Source: Chimonanthus salicifolius
Lineage: Eukaryota; Streptophyta; Magnoliopsida; Laurales; Calycanthaceae
Direction: 5' to 3'
DNA: 64,000 nt
Assembly (NCBI GenBank): GCA_013350335.1
Contig: CM023538.1
Coordinates: 54,418,769-54,482,768, forward strand
Shown in pieces: positions 44,691 to 56,339 of the stretch; the stretch's first letter is position 1; each line of letters starts with the position of its first letter. Below the pieces are notes generated by a model. It saw only the letters and a list, made by a program, of their open reading frames with translations, was not told the DNA's origin and made no database searches. The position numbers and the translations under genes were made by a program.

Positions 44691-46198
44691 CTAACTAATT
44701 TCATGGAGTAGGACCGGAAGACCGCCGGCGAGAGTAGCAGTCAGACCGGGAGCAAACTTGGGTCGGTAATCTTTATCCAAGAGTTCAATCTTACATCGAG
44801 GAATCAAGGATGCAGCGACACTCTTTATCTCCATAATGGCCATCTCCTTCCCCAAACACACTCTCAAACCGCCCTGGAAGATTGGGTACTTGAACGGGCT
44901 CTCCGGTCTGAATCCGCCGCCGTTGCTGCTGTTCAGCCATCTCTCTGGTTTGAATTCTAGGCAATCCTCACCCCATATCTCCTCCATTCTCCCCATGGCA
45001 TATGGGTGGAAAGTGAGTCTCGTTCCCCTTTTTGATGAACGTCCCGTCGGGAAGAACATCGTCCTCTAAGGCAAATTTGGAGTCGAATTGCACCGGCGGA
45101 TACAGCCGCATGCTCTCATAAACCGCCGCATGCAAGTAGTTCATCCCCCTGAGTTGCTCAAAGGAAGCAACTTTCTCTCCAGACGCCATCCCCTGTTTGA
45201 TTTCTCTCCTGATTTTTGATTCCACATCTGGGTTTTTTGCCAGTAGATAGAAGAAGCTGGTCAGAGCAGAGGCGACGGTGTCGCGGCCGGCTAGCAAGAA
45301 GCTTACGACTATGTCTCTCAGGTACTTTTCGTCGTCGGTTGAAGCCATAAACCTAGAGAGAAGGTCATGGTGACCGGAAAAGCCCATTTTTCTCCTCTGC
45401 CTAATGACCTCCTCAGCCAGCCTGTTTACCAATCCAACCGCTTCCTTCAGCTTCCTCTCCGCCCCCAAATTCAGCATCCTCTTGACCTTCCACATGAAGG
45501 GCGCCGCCAGCGTCGCCCGCCTGGCCGATAATTTAGACGCCAGATCAAACGCCACTGACAGTTCCGACATCGGGAGGGAGAGGTCGAGGCACCCAGGATC
45601 CAACCCAAATGAGATCTTGCATATGCTGTCGAAAGAGAAGCGGCGGAACACGTCCTGCAGATCCAGGACGCCGTCTCCTTTCCCGGCCACCTCCGCCAGC
45701 AGCGGCAGAAGCCTCTGTTCGATCTCCACCGCCACAATTTGGAACGCGTGGGACCTAACGGACACGCTCCCCAGCTCCAAACTCGCCATCTTTCTTTGGA
45801 ATTTCCATTTATGGCCGTCCACATTGAAGATCCCATCCCCCAATAGATCCCGGAGGATCGTCGAAAAGGGCTTCCCTTTCGGGTAGTTGTCAAATCGGGT
45901 CTTCAGCATGTACTCGACGTTCTCTGGCTTAGCCGTGACGGTGCTGCCCAGAATGTGGACATGGATGGTTTTGGTGGGCGATTCTTGAAGAAGATGGGTA
46001 TACCAGTCGCTCAAATTGTTGAATTTGATCGACCAACTAGAAGGTGAGGTAGCCATGGCAGACCTCACAGTCGCACCAGGGCCTCATCCTCAGAAGGAAG
46101 AGCAACAAAGAGAAGAAAGAGAAGAAGATGGTAAAGAAGAAGAAGAGGAAGGAGAAGCAGGATTGGATCATCAGAGACAGAGAAGCTTCAAACTCCAT
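44691..46198 (-). pseudogene. CYP94C: Cytochrome P450, CYP94C type, with two single-base frameshifts
   Basis: Predicted ER-anchored monooxygenase. CYP94C enzymes carboxylate 12-hydroxy-jasmonoyl-isoleucine in jasmonate turnover. The best start is the ATG at 46198-46196: it gives a long Phe/Leu membrane anchor and then WCDCEVCHGYLT, as in the family. A one-base excess near 46041 shifts the frame, and the 340-codon body (WSIKFNNLSDWYTHLLQESP onward) then runs open. P450 motifs: AGRDT (I helix), ESMR (K helix, ExxR), FKPERW and FQGGLRVCLG (heme-binding Cys). A second one-base excess lies in the run ccccttttt at 45025-45033, after PDGTFIKKG. The remainder ends at TAG 44693-44691. Total length is about 500 codons, normal for the family, and it is intronless as usual. 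Both shifts sit in short homopolymers with everything else intact, so sequencing errors are a real alternative to a recent pseudogene. Confidence 0.85.
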
Positions 46199-46250
46199 TG
46201 GTACTCCACTGTAATTTCTCGTGTGTTCTCTTCCAATCCAACCATTTGGA

Positions 46251-46343
46251 AATATTTATACCCCACACCGCGACACATGTACAACGAGTTTCACGCGTTA
46301 GACTCATTGATGACGTCATTCTCTAGAAAAATTTCAGCACGTG
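46251..46343 (-). promoter_or_regulatory. CYP94C promoter: TATA box, TGACGTCA, G-box
   Basis: On the minus strand a TATA box, tataaatatt, lies at 46260-46251, about 53 bases before the ATG, giving a short 5' leader. Upstream are the palindromes tgacgtca (46311-46318, bZIP/TGA type) and cacgtg (46338-46343, G-box, a MYC2-type site). Known CYP94 genes are induced by jasmonate, which fits a G-box. Actual regulation is inferred. Confidence 0.55.
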
Positions 46344-46835
46344 CGCTTTTCTTCTATTTATATTCTATTAGGAGAATATAAGTAAAATTTTAAATTACAG
46401 TCAGAACGTACTGTGAAGGGCATAATATTATTTGTTTTAATATGGGTCATCCCTTTACGTAAAATATATAAGCTTATGGTCATACATGTCTACTTGGAGG
46501 ACTAAGGTTAACATTATTTTTTATTTTTCGATAATATTTTATTAGGGATTAGGATTAGTTGTCTTAAGGAGAATCATTAGACCGGTGGTTATTATTTCAA
46601 ATGGGTCACGTTTTGAAAGAATTTTTTTAGTACTTGTTATGAATCATATTTTGAAAAAATAGATTAAGATTTTATTTATTCATAATGATACTTTGTTAGG
46701 AAATGGAATTATTTTAAAATTCACATTACATCTAAAAGGCAATTATGTAATTCAGCATTTTTAACCAAGCCATATCACATCTAGTTGGGATGGACTTCCT
46801 TAAAGAACTCATTATAAAGATTTGACTGGCCGAAC

Positions 46836-47202
46836 TAGAGCTGAAATCGGACAGGGTCAGGTCGGGTTTTAAAATCCAACCTGACCTAAGTTACTAATAT
46901 ATGGAACAGATCCCACCTGACCTAAACTGAACTTTTGACCTGGATGTCTCAATCCGACCCGACCAGAATTATAACCACTCAACCAGAAACCCGACCCGAT
47001 CCGCATTTTGAACCTACTTTAGCCTAGTTTTTACTGGGTCTGGTCGGTTTTGATCGGGTCGGGTCAGGTTAACTTAAAAATTTCTTAACCCAATCCGATG
47101 CGAATTCAATGCGGATTTTTAACTTCTCAACCCAACCCTGCATGATTTTCGGGTTGGGTCGTGCGGGTTCAGGCCAAAATCCTGACCCGAGTTTCACCCC
47201 TA
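46836..47202. mobile_element. hAT MITE of the GGGTCGGGT-rich family
   Basis: The ends are tagagctgaaatc and, inverted, taggggtgaaactc. Flanking octamers ggccgaac (46828-46835) and ggccgaat (47203-47210) match 7 of 8. The interior is rich in gacccgacc/gggtcgggtc. Confidence 0.88.
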
Positions 47203-47354
47203 GGCCGAATGCTTGTCTAAGAGTCTTAAGGATTAAATTGTAATGGTTTAATTTAAATGGTGATTGATTCATATTAAGAATAAAATGTTCAAACTAATGG
47301 TGCTTTTTTAAGAGATCGACTAGGGATTAGATTTTAATTAATTTAAAAAAGTTG

Positions 47355-47636
47355 AAGTGATAGTAAGAAACCCATCTCAGAAAGCGAGAGTTATAAGTTT
47401 GATTCTCACTCTACCCCAAAGGGCTACTCCCTGTAGAGTTATTTTGTGTATGTGGGTGATAATGAGGAACCTGTCTCAGGAAGCGAGTGTTTATAAGTTC
47501 GATTCTCATTGCACCCTAAAGGGCTACTCTCCGTAGAGTTATTCTGTGTATATGGATAGGAAGACTTGCATATGTCTTGAGAATTAGTTGGATACTGTAA
47601 AACGACTTAACATCTTGATCGTTAAAAAAAGGGTAG
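47355..47636 (+). mobile_element. SINE with duplicated tRNA-like head
   Basis: Two tandem copies of a unit of about 94 bp (47366-47445 and 47460-47540) share ctcag(a/g)aagcgag, a B-box-like ttcgattctca, and gggctactc...gtagagttatt. A 3' body follows, ending in gatcgttaaaaaaa. The truncated copy at 13233-13350 matches the part after the head, and 53657-53790 matches the head. No flanking duplication was recognised. Confidence 0.65.
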
Positions 47637-47784
47637 ATTGGAATTGACTCAACTCATCTATCTTTAGAGCAGCATAATTATTAAATTAAAGTCATCTATT
47701 TTTTAACCTATTAAATTTATTGATTGCACAAGAGATAAAAATAATTTTTTTTACTTTTATACATTATATAGTCATTTACAATTT

Positions 47785-47965
47785 TTTTTTAATGAAAAGG
47801 TAAGAAGTATATTCATCCAAAGCTAATACAAAATCAACACAAAGATAACACCATGAAAACACAAAGCCCGTGCACGACAAAAATGAACAACTGAGCAGAA
47901 GCCATGGAGGAAGACCACCCACAAACTGGGCAGCCACTAAGCATAATATCCAAAAAAGGAAATGT
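47785..47965 (-). mobile_element. LINE 3' UTR fragment
   Basis: A T tract near 47781-47790 is followed by aaaggtaagaagtatattca, matching the 3' end of the LINE at 42815-42845 (taggtaagtatcattcaaag). The remaining 150 bp (accatgaaaacacaaagccc then gagcagaagccatggagg) look like the same 3' UTR. No duplication was confirmed. Confidence 0.6.
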
Positions 47966-48306
47966 GTATCTAGTTTAAGTAAAAAAATTAAATCCTAACC
48001 ATTTAATCTTAGTGATTGAAATTTGAAAATCAGATGACGCTCTTTCTTTCTTTCTTTTTTAAATACCTATAGAAATTTTTAATACTAAGATCAAGTGATT
48101 AGAATTTGATTTTTTTCAATTTAAATTTAATTCACTTGAAATACTCTTTCAAATCTCATGAATATTTTTCTCTTAGAAATTCATAATTATTTTTAAAATA
48201 AAAGGTCAACACACAACTAATACACATCTTACTAAATTATCCACTTAATATTATTTTAATCATTAATATTTTTAGTCCTTGATGGTATATAATATTAATA
48301 AAACCA

Positions 48307-48805
48307 GGTCCATCAGGGATCGACGGTGTGCTTCGAAACCATTTAAGAGAAACTACCATTATGTTCAATGAGTCGGTCAGTATTCTGGACTCAAATGTGA
48401 TAGAAATCCTTAATATAATAAAAGCTTTAATCATTTAGAAAAATCATGATATTGTTTCTCTTATCATTGAAGGAAATTCGTCAAATATTATCAAATGGGC
48501 GTCAGGATTGAGACGCCCACTTTAGAGATTGGTTAATATGGTTAGAAAGGTACAAGACTTGACAAGCGAATTGGGAGCCTCTTTTTTCAAGGTAGATCGC
48601 TCCACTAATGAAGTGGCGGATTATTTCGTCAAATTAGGAGTTGACAATCAGTTCGCAGACATTCTTCTTTTCTGACTTTCTCTTTTATTGTCTTCTTTTT
48701 TTTTTCCCTTTTTTTTCTTTAGTCTAATTTTTTAGACTCTTTATTTTTTTTCTAGTATCTTTCCTCTTTTCTCTTTTATTGAATTTTTCTATTACTGCTG
48801 AAAAA
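48307..48805 (+). mobile_element. 5'-truncated LINE with RNase H, 16-bp duplication
   Basis: A perfect 16-bp duplication aatattaataaaacca flanks it at 48291-48306 and 48806-48821. The insert encodes an RNase H remnant (GPSGIDGVLRNH near 48310; FKVDRSTNEVADYFVKLGVD near 48590-48650) with stop codons. A pyrimidine-rich 3' UTR ends in gctgaaaaa. The same RNase H end is seen in the LINE at 2030-2770. Confidence 0.9.
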
Positions 48806-48821
48806 AATATTAATAAAACCA

Positions 48822-49126
48822 CCGGCGGCCGATGAATGCCAAACCACTAGTATCGTATTCTTTTGACGTGACTGAGAAAGAGAGCTTCAGCATTGTGTGA
48901 ACCTCTGTTGGACACTGTAGCACTCACCATCGGCACAGCTGCCTCGAACAGCCAACAAATTGTCTTATTTGAATGGTTGAGCCGTCGTTCCAAAAAGATG
49001 TGTCAATGAATGATTTTGATTAAATTGTTAGATTTTTTTTAAATTTACGTGTAAATTTTTTTATAAAATTCTGTGTAGAACTTTTACTGATGATAGTTAT
49101 TGTCCTTAGAATACATCAAATCAAAT
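48822..49126. other. Intergenic DNA, no gene seen
   Basis: No coding region or repeat boundary is recognised. Confidence 0.5.
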
Positions 49127-49134
49127 GAAGTCAT

Positions 49135-49975
49135 GCGCTAAAATTTGAGAGGCTCTATGCAAACTCTTAAGACGAGCCTTTTATACACTTAGAAAAAATA
49201 AAATTATATATATATTTTTTATAAAGTGTGAAACATCCAAATAAAATATCATAATTAAACTTATAATAAAGTATTATTTAAAATTTATTCTTCTCGAAGA
49301 TTTTGATATGTAAAATTAGATAGCTAATCCATTCAATCTTTTTAATAGCAAATTTAATTTCAATTTGTGACATGTGTATTGATTTTTTATTTTTTATTAT
49401 TATTTTATTATATTTAAAAAAAGTAGTTGACATGCTAAATTATATAATATATTTAAAACGACTCATAAAGTAAAATTATATTAAAAATTATCACTCAATT
49501 ATAAACTATGAAGTTTCCTCATTTAGGGACTTCTTTAGGTCACACTTTTATTAAAATTTCTGAAAAATGATAAGAATAATGATTAATTAAAATCTGACCT
49601 TTATATAATTATTTTAATATTTTAATAGAGTTAATTAATTATCCTAATTCTTAATTTTTAAAATAAAAATAAAACTACAGGAAAAATGTTTTTTATCGTG
49701 ATGTTAATTCATTTTATTAGAATTATAGATTTAAAATTTGGAAAAAAAAAATTGGCCATGGACGGGTTGGCTTAATAAAAAATAAATTGAACCCGGGGTG
49801 AAATCTTTGGATTTAAAATCATATCTTCTACCATCGCACCACAAATTCGTTTGCTAATAAAATAAACATTAAAATAAATTTATAACATAAAATAAGGTGT
49901 GGGAACTTAAAAATTGAACCCGACTTGGGGGCCCTAGACAGTAGCCTAGTTCGCCTAAGGCAAGGGCCGGGCCTG
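49135..49975 (-). mobile_element. 841-bp deletion derivative of the 9-kb hAT
   Basis: The inverse of its right end (caggcccggcccttgcctta then ggcgaactaggctac) matches the left end of the element at 16469. Its left end, inverted, matches the right end there, including agaagaataaattttaaata, the last codons and stop of the transposase. Flanking octamers gaagtcat (49127-49134) and gaggccat (49976-49983) match 6 of 8. The transposase interior is deleted. Confidence 0.82.
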
Positions 49976-50044
49976 GAGGCCATGGCTCTTGTGGCTACAT
50001 TTAAGTTAGTTCTGACTGATCAGATGTTATATTTTTTTTGGATT

Positions 50045-50195
50045 AACATGTGGAAAACTCAGACACAGTCCTACTAAAACCCTCACACATGAGCTCACTA
50101 CCTTTAAGACACACCAAGATTAAGCTATGAGAACTTGAACCCATTACCTTCTGCTTCTTTAGGCGGGAGGCAACCTATGATATGTCCAACTTGAC
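50045..50195 (-). repeat. tRNA-derived SINE, family 2, copy 2
   Basis: It is colinear with 16288-16422: acacaccaagattaagctat, then gaacttgaacccattacctt, then gcgggaggcaacc. The minus strand gives a B-box-like gggttcaagttctc. It is more decayed than copy 1. Confidence 0.6.
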
Positions 50196-50199
50196 CAAA

Positions 50200-51636
50200 A
50201 GGCTACTTTATTTATTTGCCCCCATATGACTTTTATGTGATGTTTAAGTAAATCATTTTGATCATGTTAAATTTATGAACCTGACATTTATACTAGTTTG
50301 TTACAACAATTTGTGAATTGATTCATTGAATAGTCAATGTTAATTTCATTTAATTTATGAATTAGATTAATCAAATTCAACTTTATTTAGATTTTCTTTA
50401 CTCTAATTTCATTTATAATAATAGGATGAATAATTTTTATATTGTATTTATAAAATATTAATATTCACTTATTGAAGAGAATATCTTTACTAAAAAAGTG
50501 GTTTATCTTTAAAAAAAAGTTTATGAACAAAAAGGCTAACGCATAACTGATCGAACTTCAATATATGAACTTTAACAAAGTCATTCAAGATTTAATAATT
50601 TATATAATGGTGGTAAGAAATATGAATAATTTATCAATAAATAGATAGATTTATAAACTATATAAAGTAAATAAAATTGCATTTAGCTAAAAATCAATTT
50701 TTTTATTTAAGTTATTTAATTCAGACTATAAATTTAACAAGTTAAAAAGAAAAATAAATAACTCTACTCCAACAAATTAGCAAATTATAATATACATCAA
50801 ATTCTAAAATTTAAATATGAATTTGTTGATGAATGTTTCACTAAGCCTAGGTGGCCGACATTTAGAGTTTGTAAGTTTACATGAGAAAGATGGTAAGAGA
50901 TTTATGAAGATATCTCCTTAATTGGTGGTACATAATTGATTGAGATATGATGATTAATACACTTAACATGTGTTAAGAGTTTGAGAAAAGAAGATTTCAA
51001 GCTCTAAAAATTCAAATATTCTAAATTTGATAACAAAGTAAATAATATCTTTTATAATCAAAATGTTAATGAGTAAAATCATCAAATGAAAGTAATATGA
51101 TATTAAATTTTAATCACTTGTATCATACCAAATCATGGCTATCATTTTCATACAACTATGAGATTTTTTTTTATAATATATGTAGAATAGTGTAGTGGAG
51201 AACCTATAATCTTATTTAGAGAAAGAAAATTACAAATAAATAAAGTAAATAAAAGGGAAAAGTTACAATATTAGCAACTATTAATTAAGGAGAAATCTAA
51301 ATATAGTCTAACATCTAAATATATTCTAACAATATAGATATTTTTATTTTATATTACAGATGAGACTAATCCCACATATACACAAAACCACCAATAAATT
51401 TTTATATGAGATAAGCTCAGAAAGAATCGAACTCAATATGTTTAGTCTAATTCTAAAAATTTAGACTAACTGAATTTTATTTATCAAATTTAATTATCTG
51501 AGTGTAAAAATAAAAAACTATTTGTAATACTTTTTTGCCAATTTTAAGATCGTAAATTTTAAAGTTTAAAAAATTAAAATTCTTTCTTTTATCCCAAAAA
51601 GTCAGTGTTATATATATAAATGGTAAAAATTGTCTT
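50200..51636. other. AT-rich intergenic DNA, no gene seen
   Basis: Very AT-rich. Only short chance reading frames occur. Confidence 0.55.
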
Positions 51637-51644
51637 GTATGGAT

Positions 51645-51976
51645 CATTGTCATAAATATCGACGGTATTTTTAAATTTACCATGTTTTTATCGGCAAAAT
51701 ACCATTACCGCGTTAAAAACTTGTTTTTATCGTCACGGCGATAAATTTATGGTAAATTTTCGATAACATCGCTTTAAAAACGTGATAAATAATAATACCA
51801 CAGTAAATTCCTGATAAATTTCCTATAAATTCTTTATTACTATTTTTATTTTATTAATACTTTTATTATTTTTAAATATTATAATTTCTGTGATATTTTT
51901 CTATTAAATTTTCAGTAAAATTTCGAAAATTTAAAAACATTCTGATATTATCTCGAGAACGGTATTTGTCAGAATG
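51645..51976. mobile_element. hAT MITE with perfect 8-bp duplication
   Basis: The octamer gtatggat flanks it at 51637-51644 and 51977-51984. The ends are cattgtcataaata and, inverted, cattctgacaaata. The inside is AT-rich with gataaattt...ggtaaattt repeats. A related end (cattgtcacaaatacc) occurs at about 61680. Confidence 0.85.
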
Positions 51977-51984
51977 GTATGGAT

Positions 51985-53656
51985 GCGGTTGCTGACTGAG
52001 GGGTCAGCTTGGCTGGCATACAGGCAGAAATGGAGAAACGTTGTATGTGACTGCCTTCTTCTTTCCTTGGGATTTAAACGTGACTAATAGAGTGATGTGA
52101 CACGTGTGACGACCAAACCATGTCACCTGTCCACAGTTCATTTTTGTACTTATCAGTCTCTCCCTCTCCAAACTGCCGACGTGCTGCTTTGATGACAGCT
52201 CTTGTCTCACGTACCTCTGTCTCTATTTCTATAAAAGAAATATATATTTTTAGTAATCGAGACGGATGAAATGATATTGTTGAATTATATTTATTTAATT
52301 TAAAATCAAATTAAGTTTATTAATATTATGAGTTTAAATGATTAATTGTTTATATGAGACTTTTAAAAAATATTCAACTATTTATGAAGTATTCTATGAC
52401 TTATTCATTTTATCTGTTTAAATTAAATAAATATATATTTAAATGAAATTTATCTTTCATAATTGATACATTCACAAATTATATTTTAATTTAATAAAGC
52501 CTTCCCTGGATGCACGTGATACGATAAAGGGCCCTTTAAGGAGCCAACGGTCATGAAGATTACTCTTACATTTACGAGCTTTCGAATCCGGAGTTATATC
52601 TCTATATAGATGATGGTTTCGACTATACAAGTTCTTGAAAAAGATATGCTTCTTATGATGTTTCAACTTAAAAAAACCTTTCTTTCAAGAATTTGGATTA
52701 AATTGGAACAGAATGAAGTTACATGCCGTGTCCATCCAATTATTACAAGGCCCATCTCGCAACCATCTTAAGTCCATGATTCCATTGAGTGTCATGTTCC
52801 TGTCATTTGTTTCATTGATTACTCCTCTCTTTCTTTTACATTGAGGATTTCGCTAATGAACCCGAACCGAGGATGACATTGAAGATACTTTCATCTAAAA
52901 TTGAACTTTTAGTGGAGAGCAAGTATAACAATCATTTTTTTTAGTTTCCTTCCCCATGTCCACAGGGTTCTCAATCAAAGACCCTTTGGAGTTGAAGATC
53001 CCACGAAGAGTATTCTCCCTTTTTCGTTCTTTAATGGAAGCATGGACAAAAAATAAATAAAAACCACAAAAATCATAAGTTTGAGTTTGATCTAGGATTC
53101 GATATGAGTTTCTAATACCTTATCATTCTAGGAGAATGCATTGAGGGTTCAATGATTTAGAGACCAATGATCCATTTGAACACTATGATGTGTCTCTAAG
53201 GTCATCACGAGAGAAGGTAGTCACTATTCCATTTGCAGTAGTGATAGTAGAACACATCCACACACATCCAATAAGGGAAAATAGGTGTCAAGCATGTGTA
53301 TGATCCATCCTTTTTTAGCACATGATAAAGGAAAGCTGCGTGATTAACAAGAACTCATACTAATGTTAGGTTTCACACATGATCACATTCGATTCTTCTA
53401 ATATTTTGTTTCCCTTTATTCTTTCTCTCTCAATGCGACTATTATCTAGGGTTTCCATTGTGAATGCACTAGGGAGAAATAATGGGTCAAATTTGGTCAT
53501 TTTCCTTTGTTTAATTTTTATAGTGTTACATGAAGAAACCGTATAAGAATGTATAGAAGTGATTTTATAGGTTTTCAAATAGGTTATAAATTTTGAAAAA
53601 GTCCAAAATACAGATAAAACTCTTTGAAATTCCGATAGAAATATCTCGTCTTTGCT
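51985..53656. other. Intergenic DNA, no reliable gene
   Basis: A minus-strand stretch near 52500-52600 (LLKGPFIVSR) loosely recalls the end of a Gypsy integrase, but too little is left to call it. The rest shows nothing. Confidence 0.4.
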
Positions 53657-53790
53657 CATCACTGGATAACTCAGCTGGTGACTTCTCCTCTCAGAAAGCG
53701 AGAGGTCACATGTTCCAGCCCCAGTGGCCTTTACCTGAGAGCATGGGCATCTATGATATTCCCCTTAGAAATTTTAGGAGGGCTATGGTC
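53657..53790 (+). repeat. SINE head-like sequence
   Basis: ataactcagctggtgacttc resembles a polymerase III A box. ctcagaaagcgagaggtcac matches the head of the SINE at 47366. The B box (catgttccagccc) is degenerate. Confidence 0.5.
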
Positions 53791-54376
53791 AAAACGTAAG
53801 TTTGAGTGGATTTGAAGTTTTTCCTAAATGTTTAAATAAAAGAAAGGAATATCTCGTCTTTGAAAAATGACTACTAATGAAAATAACTTAGAAAAAAAAT
53901 TAGTCACTTTCTCCTATATTTAAGTCACGTGTCCCAACTCGGAGTAAGTGCATTAGTGATAATTTGTTGACCATTATTATTGTCCTTAAACATTAGATTC
54001 TCCTTTAAGTGAAGAAAAAGGTGAGTTATATCCCGTTAAGTGGATTATCTACGTAGTTGGCGAACAAGATCACGGATGGCTGTGATGCAGGCGTGGACGG
54101 TCAGTGACTTTTAGGATTTTCTCAAGGCCGCATGTGATGTGGCTTTCTCATTCTTTTGAGAGTCCCTCACCATGGGTAGTCTACACTTGCATTATTAATT
54201 CTAATACAAAATGTATAAAACATGACAATTAAATTGTTAGGTTCATAAATGGTATGGATTGAAATAAGGTTGAAATGAGAGGTAATTTAGAAAATCAATT
54301 CTAAACAATACTAAGATACAACTTTATACTAATCTCTACTACTATAAAAATAGAAAGATTTTTTTTCTTAAATATA
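53791..54376. other. Intergenic DNA, no gene seen
   Basis: No coding region is recognised. Confidence 0.5.
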
Positions 54377-54384
54377 TTAAGAAT

Positions 54385-54542
54385 CAGGGGTATAAATCTT
54401 GATATCGGTCGAGAAATTTCTTGCTGTTATTTTTTTAAAAAAACCATATTTTTCGGTCAATATCGGCGATATATATCAGATATCGGCCGATTAAAGTAAT
54501 CTCTGCCGATAAATATGGTATAGGCCGAGATTATTACCCTTG
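54385..54542. mobile_element. 158-bp hAT MITE (CCGATATCGG family)
   Basis: Flanking octamers ttaagaat (54377-54384) and ctaagaat (54543-54550) match 7 of 8. The ends are caggggtataaatctt and, inverted, caagggtaataatctc. The interior has gatatcggtcga, atatcggcgatatata and gatatcggccgat motifs. It belongs to the family of the MITE at 26016-26513. Confidence 0.85.
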
Positions 54543-54550
54543 CTAAGAAT

Positions 54551-56255
54551 TGGTAATCACACCTAGTTCATTGTCCTTTGTTTTAATTTTTTTGTAAATA
54601 CCAAGTCTCTCTATTTAAGAAGGTTGTTCTTTTGATCTCAATATATTTTCTTATGAAATGTGAAAAAAATAATATATTTATTAGCTTTCTAAAATTTGAG
54701 TCTCATCTAATATTAGTCATATAATTTTAGACTTAAAATTTTTGATTTATACAAAATCATTAATTTTTAATGATTTATCTAACAAAATTATGATAATCGA
54801 ATTGAAAATTTATCATAACTTGGCATCATTCAATCCAATTCCCTTGAGTTGCCCCTATTTTTTACGCATGTGTAGACCAAAACAATATGATGCTCCTTTC
54901 GGCTGGCTTTCGGTTCACAGAGAAGAAAAAGCAAAGAGAAACTAAACTAGGTTATTGGAATGGACATGTCATCATGTTTAATTTATGAACTTGCATTTAG
55001 TGTGTTTTTAATTTGTAAGCATGAGTTTTGTATGTGAAAGTAGGAATCCTTTTTTATCTCCCAAGGATATTAATTATCGCAGTTAATTTGACATTTTTTA
55101 ATATTTTTCCATGATCATCTACGCACTTGGTTGCATAATATTATTATACACATCAATTTTCAAAAAAAAAAAAAAATTATTATACACATCTAAGCGTGGG
55201 ACTTAGAGTGTTTATTTGTCCGAATCTGATCTGCAGTTGGCCCTTAACTCGACTTAAATAAATAGGTTTGAACAAACATTTTTGTTTAATGGATAGGGTT
55301 CTAGTTTTTGGAACTTTTAGACTCATTTATTTCTTTTAGATATAAATAGAGGTGGGTTTTTTCGCCCGAACTCAGACCATGAACAAGCTTCGTGGGACTG
55401 TTCAAATGAGTTGGTGATCACTCCGTTTGGATAGTCTTTTAAAATATGTAGTGCATAAAAATCACTTTGATTAGATTGATAAAATATACCTTTAAACATC
55501 GTAAAGTTTAGAGATTAAAAAATAAAATGATAAAATTCTAAGAGGTTCAAAAATATAACTTAATTAATCTAATAAGGTATTTTAAAGGAAATAAAATTCA
55601 ATTAAACCTATAACCATACTATTTAATAGACTCTGTGCTTAAATATACACCATGTTATTTCCATTTACGAGTTCTAAAAGTGTGAACAAGGGGTGAGGCG
55701 GTGAGGGTGGCAACTTTACTGCTTCGAGCGGCGGGGAGGAGAAAAGGAAGGAATGAGAGACCGACAATTTATTTTTTCCTTTAAAATATTGCAAAATGGG
55801 TAATTGCAAAGGGACCTCAAGAGATAATATCAAAATCATGTACGTTTTTTAGATTGTCAGATTGTCATTTGATTATTGATAGAACCAAGATTCCACCGTG
55901 TGAATGCGACATTGTTGTCTACTTGTAGAGTCTAATAATTTATCAAATGACAAGCAAACTCCAAATTCAATTGAAACTACAAAATTTTACCTTAAATAGA
56001 GTTTTAAGCTTTTTTTAAGGCAGACTAGAGACAAAACTTGGATAGGGTTTTCAAATAGGAGATCTATGAATCTAGCCAGTATCTCTCCATAGCCTTTTGC
56101 CTCTGAAAGCGTCCTTCCTTTTCAATGTCTGGGCATCCATCCAATGCATGATTTTCGATACAGTAGGATACACTGAACACCAACTCAATCATAAAGAAAA
56201 AAAAATTGAAACAATGACTTATTCATTCCACTCATGACCACTGAAGAACGAAGCC
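54551..56255. other. AT-rich intergenic DNA, no gene seen
   Basis: Nothing beyond AT-rich words and a possible decayed repeat at 55440-55640. Confidence 0.5.
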
Positions 56256-56259
56256 AAGA

Positions 56260-56331
56260 GTGGAAGGAGGTACTTGAACGCTCAGGTCTCTGCCTTGCCA
56301 AGGCTATGCTCTACCGTTAAGCTATTTCCAC
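56260..56331 (-). pseudogene. Mitochondrial-type tRNA-Gly pseudogene (nuclear copy)
   Basis: The 72-base minus-strand sequence begins gtggaaatagcttaacggta and has a D arm, anticodon arm and T arm in tRNA order. From memory it closely resembles plant mitochondrial tRNA-Gly(GCC). The anticodon loop reads ttggcaa, so the anticodon is GGC rather than GCC. The T arm is also damaged (gcgttcaagtacc). The flanks (gcttcgccactagcggagct upstream; cttggcttcgttcttc downstream) also look mitochondrial, which suggests a short piece of organelle DNA in the nucleus. Confidence 0.6.
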
Positions 56332-56339
56332 CAGCTCCG

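Noticed and set aside
45971..46068. ATG at 46068 as the start of the P450
   Set aside because: It would leave out the membrane anchor and the conserved CDCEVC segment, both of which are present upstream in another frame. A frameshift explains the data better.
52490..52666. Gypsy integrase fragment on the minus strand
   Set aside because: Only about ten residues look similar, with no reverse transcriptase or LTR nearby. Too weak to call.
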